Assembly (NCBI GenBank): GCA_019648995.1
Contig: BLXT01008183.1
Span: 351,683 to 376,878 of the forward strand
Source of the DNA: Plakobranchus ocellatus
Lineage: Eukaryota > Mollusca > Gastropoda > Plakobranchidae
Direction of reading: 5' to 3'
Length of the DNA: 25,196 bases
Both the position numbers and the translations under genes were made by a program. Of the stretch, positions 18,926-25,196 are shown piece after piece (positions within the stretch are counted from its first letter, which is position 1; each line of letters opens with the position of its first letter). The notes under the pieces were generated by a model. The model was not told where the DNA came from. It worked only from the letters and a program-made list of their open reading frames with translations, and made no database searches.

Positions 18926-19960
18926 TTTTAAAGCGCCTTCTTTTGAAAATTTCTTAAATTTTAAAAAACAAAAAGCCAGAGCTAAATTTGTAATTAAAAA
19001 TTCCAAGAAACAGTCTTGGAAGACATATGTATCCTCTTTAAATTCAAGTACTTTCTCTAAAACTGTTTGGAAGAAAATAAAAATTAAAGGCAAAAAATTT
19101 GCCCCTTCTTGTCATCATAAAAAAGACGGCCAGATCATTTCAGACCCTAAAGATCATGCTGATTATCTGGCTGAAACCTTTTAAAAAAAACTCCAGCTCA
19201 AAAATTATTCTAAAAATTTCCAGCAAACGAAGCAAAGAGCCGAAAAACGAAATTTAAATTTTATATCAAAATGACGAACCGTACAATAATCCTTTTCTCA
19301 TGACGGAGTCAAAAAATTCAATTTATAAATCTAATGAGTCTGCCGCAGGTCCTGGTGGTGTTTACTTTCAGTTCCTGAGGCACCTTCCTGAATCCTGCCT
19401 GTGTACTCATCTTAAACTCTTTAATAACATTTGGACCACCGGGGCCATCCTCCCATCTTGGAGGGAGGCGTCGGTGGTTCCAATTCCAAAACCCTTGAAG
19501 GATCCTTCTGATCCTCCCAACTATAGACCTATTGCGCTCACGAGCTGCTTGTGCAAGACCTTTGAGCGGATGGTGAAGGACCGACTGGTCCATGTGCTCG
19601 AGTCCAGAAACCTGCTGTCAAAGGTACAGTGCGGTTTCAGGATGGACCATAGCACATTGGACCACTTGGTCAGATTGGAAACCTTTATCAAAAAGGCTTT
19701 CGCCAGAAAAAAGCAAGTTCTGGCGGTTTTTTTCGATATAGAAAAAGCCTATTATACCTCATGAAGGTATGGAATTTTAAAAGATCTTTTCGACCTCGAT
19801 TTTAAAGGCAGGTTGCCCAGCTCATTTTAAATTTTCTGAAAGACCGCCATTTTAAAATTAAAACGGAGAACACGTTTTCTTCTTCTTACCACCAGGAAAA
19901 CGGTGTTCCCCAAGGTAGTATTCTATCCCCAATGCTGTTTAATCTGAAAATAAATAACAT
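18926..19960 (+). pseudogene. LINE RT fragment, copy 1
   Basis: It reads FKAPSFENFLNFKKQKARAK, then the RT block NYRPIALTSCLCKTFERMV, QCGFRMDHSTLDHLVRLETF and VLAVFFDIEKAY, and near 19900 ENGVPQGSILSPMLFNL. It stops before the catalytic YxDD-type block. It matches 20271-21285 closely, with small indels, and is cut at both ends relative to a complete element. Confidence 0.88.
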
Positions 19961-20276
19961 GCCGCCGAATGTTCCTGAGCTGCCCACAGTGATCTGTGCG
20001 GCAGCGATCACTTCCCAATATTTTTAACATCGTCCTCGAATTTTAGCAGCAATGTTATAAGTTTTAAAAAGCCGATTGGAACCGTTTCGGAGACCTATGC
20101 AAACTTTGGACGCCTCAGTGGCCGACATCGAGCAGTTTACTTCAAAGCTGCTCGATGCGGCCAGGTCGTCCATACCCTTTCATAAAGGGACGAAAAATAA
20201 AACCCGTTTGCCCTGGTTTACCCAGGAATGTAGGCAGGCTCTTCAGGAAAAAAAAGGCTCAAAGGAAGTATTTTAA
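19961..20276 (+). pseudogene. LINE endonuclease C-terminus and linker
   Basis: GSDHFPI at 20000-20020 is the last conserved block of the apurinic-type endonuclease domain of LINEs, carrying the catalytic Asp-His pair. KADWNRFRRPMQTLDASVAD, LDAARSSIPFHKG and LPWFTQECRQALQEKK follow, which is the usual linker before RT. The endonuclease N-terminus is missing because copy 1 sits where it should be. Confidence 0.82.
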
Positions 20277-21795
20277 AGCGCCTTCTTTCGAAAATTTCAT
20301 AAATTTTAAAAAACAAAAAGCCAAAGCTAAATTTGTAATTAAAAATTCCAAGAAACAGTCTTTAGTTTAAATTCATGTATTTCCTCTTAAACTGTTGGGA
20401 AGAAAGTAAGAAAAATTAAAGGCAAAAATTTTGCCCCTTTTTGTCATCTTAAAAAAGACGGCCAGATCATTTCAGACCCTAACGATCATGCTGATTATCT
20501 GGCTGAAACTTTAAAAAAACTCCAGCTCAAAAAATTATTCTAAAAATTTCCAGCAAACGAAGCAAAGAGCCAAAAACAAAATTTAAATTTTAGATCTGAA
20601 AACGAACCGTACAATAATCCTTTTCACATGATGACGGAGTTAAAAAATTCAATTTATAAATCTAATGAGTCTGCAGTAGATCCTGATGGTGTGTACTATC
20701 AGTTCCTGAGGCACCTTCCTGAATCCTGCCTGCGTACTCTTCTTAAACTCTTTAATAACATTTGGACCACCGGGGCCATCCCCCCATCTTGGAGGGAGGC
20801 GTCGGTGGTTCCAATTCCAAAACCCGGGAGGGATCCTTCTGATCCTCCCAACTACAGACCTATTGCGCTCACGAGCTGCTTGTGTAAGACCCTCGAGCGG
20901 ATGGTGAATGACCGACTGGTCCATGTGCTTGAGTCCAGAAACCTGTTGTCAAAGGTACAGTGCGGTTTCAGGAAGGACCATAGCACATTGGACCACTTGG
21001 TCAGACTGGAAACCTTTATCAAAAAGGCTTTCGCCAGGAAAAAGCAAGTTCTGGCGGTTTTTTTCGATTTAGAAAAAAGCCTTTGATGCTACACGGAGGT
21101 ACGGAATTTTAAAAGATCTTTTTCGAACTCGATTTCCTGCCAATTTTCATTTTAAATTTTCTGAAAGACCGCCATTTTAAAGTTAAAACGGAGAACACGT
21201 TTTCTTCTTCTTACCACCAGGAAAACGGTGTTCCCCAAAGCAGTATTCTATCCCCTATGCTTTTTAACTTGAAAATAAATAATATAATTAACTCTATCTC
21301 TAAAAATACAAACACATCTTTATTTGTCCACGATTTTGCCATTTACGCTGAGGGTAAGCACCTGCAGCATTTTGAGCGCACCATTCAGTTATGTATTAAT
21401 AATGTCCAAAAACGGGTCTCCGAGAACGGTTTCAGGTTTTCGGTTTCGAATACCACCTGTGTCTATTTCCACAGACAAGAATTTACACTGAGCCCGCCCT
21501 TCATCTGGACCGCCAGCTGATCCCGGTGAAGGGTGAGGCTAAATTTTTAGGAGTCGTCTTCGACTCAAAGCTTAATTTTAGTAGCCATGTGAAATTCTTA
21601 AAGAAAAAGTGCTTAAAAGCATTAAATTTATTGCCCGTCGTGGGCCATACGGAGTGGGGTGCGGATAGAGCCACCCTTCTTAAGCTTTACCGCACCCTAG
21701 TCCGGTCCAAGTTGGACTACGGAAGTGTAGTATATGGTTCGGCGAAAAAACATATTAAGAACCCTAAAATCAACCTAAAAACTATTGATAATTAA
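20271..21795 (+). pseudogene. LINE reverse transcriptase, copy 2
   Basis: Blocks in order: FKAPSFENFINFKKQ, NYRPIALTSCLCKTLERMV, QCGFRKDHSTLDHLVRLETF, VLAVFFDLEK with a frameshift at the catalytic Asp, VPQSSILSPMLFNL, SLFVHDFAIYAEGK and the thumb LGVVFDSKLNFSSHVKFLKK with LVRSKLDYGSVVYGS. In the YxDD-type block the first Asp has become His, so even the intact stretch would be inactive. Confidence 0.88.
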
Positions 21796-21929
21796 CATGT
21801 CCAGTGCCCTCCACTTTGGGAGGAGCACAAGATTAACGTTGATATCTCTTTAACTGAACAAAAGAAAGAAAATACCAGCGAGATGGCCTATAGAAAAGAA
21901 TTTTTTAGAATGAAAGAAAATTTTGAAAC

Positions 21930-22398
21930 CATTATGCTGTCAACACTGACGGCCCTAAACTGGAGGAAAAGGTTGCGGCTTCAGCCTATTTTCCGGAACA
22001 CCCAGACCGCTCGAAGGCAACTCGCCTGAGAGACGGGGCATCTGTCTTCAGTGCTGAGCTAGAGGGAATAGCCCTCACGCTCACAGAAATTTAAAAAACT
22101 CACTAAATACCACAAAAACTTTGTTATCTACAGTGACAGCCTGTCAGCCTTACGGGCTTTCCAAAGCAAAAACTTTAAAGAAATAGATATCAGGCGCCTG
22201 TACAATTTAATCCGAAAATTTCCACCCTATGTTCACATCTCTTTTGTCTGGATTCCTGCTCACGTAGGCATCCAGGGAAATGAGAACGTGGACAAACTCG
22301 CAAAAGCGGCCCTAAATAGAGCATCATGCTCGGGAAAACTCATTTGCTGGTCCGATCTAAAACCTAAAATAAACGCCTATATCCACTCCGTCTCGTAA
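21930..22398 (+). pseudogene. LINE RNase H domain (one frameshift)
   Basis: AVNTDGP (first catalytic Asp), FSAELEGIALTLT (Glu) and, after a frameshift and stop near 22094, VIYSDSLSALRAFQSK (Asp), then FVWIPAHVGIQGNENVDKLA with His and the last Asp. All acidic residues of the DEDD set are present. The reading stops at TAA 22396-22398. RNase H removes the RNA strand after reverse transcription. Confidence 0.87.
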
Positions 22399-22830
22399 AA
22401 AAAATTAGGATGCCGAGGAGGCAAACAAGCTCCACGAAGTACTCCCCAATTTGGGCGATGACCTCCGCAGGAGAGGCGAAGGAGCTGGTAGAAAACGGGA
22501 GACGATAATGTGTAGGCTTCGGGTGGGCCACACGTGGCTCACCCAGAGCTACCCTTTAAAAAATGAGGAACAGCCTGTTTACTATGCCTGCGACAGCCTT
22601 TACACTGTCAGGCATATTTTAATTGAATGCCCAGACTTTCAATCAGGAGGAAATACTTCAGTGTAACTGACCTGTACAGACTTTTGCGAGAGGTCCATCC
22701 CTCTCGCATAGTGGGTTACTTAAAGGACCTCGATGTGTATGGAAATATCGGAGGCTTTGTACAGATTCCTTTTAAAGTTTTTCTTCATATGCTCTGTTGG
22801 ATTTTTAATGGTTTTCTATCTTTGTTTTAA
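22399..22830 (+). pseudogene. LINE ORF2 C-terminal region
   Basis: MCRLRVGHTWLTQSYPL followed by YYACDSLYTVRHILIECPDF is the conserved Cys/His pattern at the end of I- and R1-type ORF2 proteins. A frameshift near 22655 changes frame before TDLYRLLREVHPSRIVGYLK. The frame ends at TAA 22828-22830. Confidence 0.8.
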
Positions 22831-22933
22831 TTTGCTTGAGCATCTGACGGAGGCCTATGAGAGAGAGAGTGAATGAACAGAAACCCTGAGATCACAGCTT
22901 AATGGTGGACTGGGTATACCAATAATCAATCAA
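22831..22933 (+). repeat. LINE 3' UTR with SINE-like tail
   Basis: CCTGAGATCAC at 22885-22895, then GGTGGACTGGGTATACCAATAA, ending in AATCAATCAA. The CCTGAGATCAC string is identical to 134-144 in the first SINE, and TGGACTG-GTATA-CAATA is close to the SINE at 3502-3530. Confidence 0.8.
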
Positions 22934-22981
22934 TCTAAAGATATTAAAAATAAACATTGTTTTCTTTCAATTTAAGCTGAG
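22934..22981. repeat. Right flank of long direct repeat
   Basis: Partner of 18828-18876. The 48-bp match begins directly at the end of the LINE (AATC)n tail. Confidence 0.75.
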
Positions 22982-24808
22982 AATGAAAGTGAGTTACAAC
23001 TCTTTGTTTTAAATATGACAAGAATTAAATGTTTTCAAATGATTAAAATATTGGATTCACTTTTTGTACCTGAATAATGAAAGGATTGTGGTGATTGGAA
23101 AAGGCAAAATGCAGGCAAAACTTACATAAGTATCTGATCAAACACTTGCCAGGTAAATGGCTGCCTTAGCAATATGCTCGACTTTTTGCTGTGTTGTTGC
23201 TGTTACATGACTGGATTGTAGCATGAATGTAAAGAGCTGGGGTGAAAAGTATGTGGCCAGTAGGTTATGTGATTGGCAGCATAACTGGCATTATCCAATC
23301 GTTAAACCGACAGAAATGGTACTTTACCTTGACTGATCATTTTAAGCACAAGCTGTGTAACATGTGGAGAAGGATCTGATGATATATGATAAACGCCTTC
23401 TCAATCGAAAATTTCTCAATAGCTCGGAAGAAAACAAAATTTATTCTGGATAAAAGCCCATATGGGTCTAATTCCAGTCAACTTCCGCATATCTTCACAA
23501 TGGAACTAACTCCACTTAGTTCAGTCAGTCACAAACTTTTCCCGATCTTTTAAATACTTTTAAACGATTTTTTCTTTATCTTATTTCTGAAAATGAGCAC
23601 ACCATGCTACCTAGAAAGATTTGTATTGCCCCAGACCTAGCTTGTCCACCCTTTCCATATGGTTAGCTAGGGGTTGTAAAGAGATTTGGTTTCTCCACTT
23701 TATCTAGGACATATTTTCTATTGTAAATTAATAAAATGCACGTGTCGCATACTAAGCTAAGAAAAATGCTTTATGCGAATGTGAGCTTTTATCGAAGCGT
23801 AGGAGAGGATGGGTTGGACTTGTAGTGGGAAAGGGGCAAAGGAAAAATAAAATAGAAATGCTTGGTAGGTTGATGCGAGAGTTTTGTGAGAAAACATATT
23901 TGTGGTCAACAGTGGCTAAAACACCCAGAGTATAATAAGAAAGGGGTTGTTCAAATATAACTTTCACCTTTTTTGGGAATTTTTGACACCTCCCCCCTTC
24001 TTACACCTTTCTTACATTTGCCGTACACCCCCCGTAATATTACATTTTTGACCTGTCATAATAAGAATTATAACATCATCAAGAAGAATCGTCGATGGGG
24101 TACTAACTTATCAAGCATTAACTGTAGTTTTAGGAATTGTCTTTTTCAAAATGTTTAATGACTATGACATAATGAAAATTTGCATGCACACATAGTCGTT
24201 GTTCTGGCCTTTTGGGGATAGGCCTCCGCTCACGAAAACTTACACCCTATACAAGGCTTTAGCGTACATACATATGCTAAGTGTGCATTTGTTCTTGATT
24301 TGCAGATTAGAAGGCAGCCGAGAGAAGTTGAAAGTTTGAAGTACAGAATATATACTGTTGCTGCAAAACCGCTATTTATTTTTCTTTAAAATGCGTATTC
24401 TTGCGTCAACTGGCTTTCTTTAGGATTTGAACCACGGACTCTTTATTAAGACTCTCACTAGGACTAGCGGACATCCTGGCACATACTAGTTGCTTTTTTA
24501 AACACTTGTCAATAATCCGTAATGGAGAATAGAGTTTGTTGCATCCTAAGAGCCTAGAGCTTTAGTTTCAGTAACCATTGACTATGCAAATTGGTAAATA
24601 TCCGGATGACAAAAAAATTTGAATAAATTTCCAAAGCAATGATCTATTGTTGCAGTCTTAAACCATATTTTAGGCTTATTACTTTGTGACAAGATGGATA
24701 TTCAACATTCGATTTTCTTGTGGATTAAAAGAGAGCTGTAAATAAATTACTGTGGTTATACTTATTTCTTTTATCGCTGTAACGGTCAAAGTGCTTTTGT
24801 GGATCTCT
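22982..24808. other. Intergenic or intronic sequence, nothing recognised
   Basis: No open frame with a recognisable domain. An AATAAA lies at 23730-23735 after a T-rich stretch that could be the end of an old transcript or LINE 3' UTR, without proof. GGATTTGAACC at 24423-24433 is a lone B-box-like match on the minus strand. Confidence 0.45.
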
Positions 24809-24809
24809 C

Positions 24810-24858
24810 ATGACAATAATAATAACAACAAGAACAAGAACAATAATAATAATGATAA
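24810..24858. repeat. Impure AAT/AAC microsatellite
   Basis: ACAATAATAATAACAACAAG and further AAT/AAC/AAG units over about 45 bp. Directly after it comes TTGACATTTATTTTGCGAAAA and then CTCTATGCACTTTACAGATA, which resembles the CATTTATATAGCGC-CGCTTTACA type of repeat end often seen beside such arrays in invertebrates. That link is from memory and weak. Confidence 0.55.
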
Positions 24859-25196
24859 CTTGACATTTATTTTGCGAAAATCCATAGCATAATCACTGCT
24901 CTATGCACTTTACAGATATATTCATGAAAAACATTCATATGCACATATATTATGTATATATTCAATTCTACATTTATACAGAGTAATCAGGAAATCATTC
25001 AAACTGCCAAAAAATGGAAAATCAATATTCTTATATAGTTTTAGGGGATATAACACTGTTGGACTGATTCATTTATTGATTGTATGTTCAGAAGAGTTAT
25101 CTCTCCCCTTTTGAGCTATTTTTTTATGTTGACTTTTTTTTTTCCTTTTTATTTTTTCCCTCACAAAGTGTTACATTACATTGGTTCAAGATCACC
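24859..25196. other. AT-rich right edge
   Basis: No gene or element identified beyond the possible repeat end next to the microsatellite. Confidence 0.45.

Larger units (their letters stand above)
18877..22933 (+). mobile_element. Composite I/Nimb-type LINE with RNase H
   Basis: The + strand, through several frameshifts, contains a 5'-truncated RT fragment (18926-19960), then an endonuclease end (GSDHFPI, 20000-20020), the linker region, a full-length but broken RT, RNase H and a Cys/His C-terminus, and finally a 3' UTR ending in (AATC)n at 22921-22933. RT followed by RNase H in one ORF is known from the I, Nimb, Loa, R1 and Tad groups. I or Nimb is my best guess. It is flanked by the 48-bp direct repeat. 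The first 49 bp inside the left flank are unexplained. Confidence 0.85.

Noticed and set aside
18731..19093. A 120-codon minus-strand open frame
   Set aside because: It is antisense to the LINE RT fragment and low in complexity. The + strand matches the LINE family.
24423..24490. Possible tRNA gene on the minus strand (B box GGTTCAAATCC)
   Set aside because: The T stem and acceptor stem do not pair and no good A box is present. At most it is a very old SINE head.
1..25196. CRISPR array, phage, operon or toxin-antitoxin system
   Set aside because: The window is clearly animal nuclear DNA with spliced genes and retroelements. No regularly spaced repeats or bacterial-type gene clusters are present.

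Overview
The window looks like nuclear DNA of an invertebrate animal. It is AT-rich, its introns obey GT-AG, it carries tRNA-derived SINEs, LINEs and a Ty3/gypsy relic, and its only recognisable host gene is a germline gene of the DAZ family. The protein and repeat style suggest a lophotrochozoan, perhaps a mollusc, but that is inference. A 22-base poly-G run at the left edge and an N6 plus poly-C block at 11644-11668 look like assembly edges.

The host gene runs on the + strand from 599 to about 17000 and is a boule (BOLL) homologue. Nine coding exons join in frame to 351 codons including the stop (1053 nt). The first exon, with the ATG, lies left of the window or was not recognised. The exons give a complete RRM (RNP2 IFVGGI; RNP1 KGYGFVTF split across two exons), the boule/DAZ-type segment GVPYTYQNGMAIF, a Q/P/Y-rich middle and a long, basic C-terminal exon. 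One internal exon is only 19 nt long, and another has a triple TAG-CAG-CAG acceptor. The 3' UTR carries a 16-bp perfect inverted repeat, a Pumilio-type site and a poly(A) signal.

The introns are packed with old transposons. The first intron in the window (719-4110) holds two partial minus-strand copies of one LINE (833-1905 and 1926-3260), a MITE-like insertion inside the first copy (1178-1521), and a tRNA-SINE with a target duplication (3379-3542). A second copy of that SINE lies at the left edge. The fourth intron (5578-12072) holds a broken minus-strand Ty3/gypsy element (about 6190-10480) with gag, protease, RT, RNase H and integrase remnants, plus two internal tandem duplications.

Downstream of the gene lie an 85-bp inverted repeat pair (17093-18344) enclosing a second type of tRNA-SINE with a 10-bp target duplication, and then a composite LINE of the RNase-H-bearing I/Nimb type (about 18877-22933) in which a 1-kb RT segment occurs twice. 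A diverged 48-bp direct repeat flanks that composite. Its 3' tail resembles the tails of the two SINEs at 23-175 and 3379-3542, which suggests a LINE/SINE partnership. The last 2.2 kb shows no recognisable gene. I found no prokaryotic, phage or CRISPR-like system.
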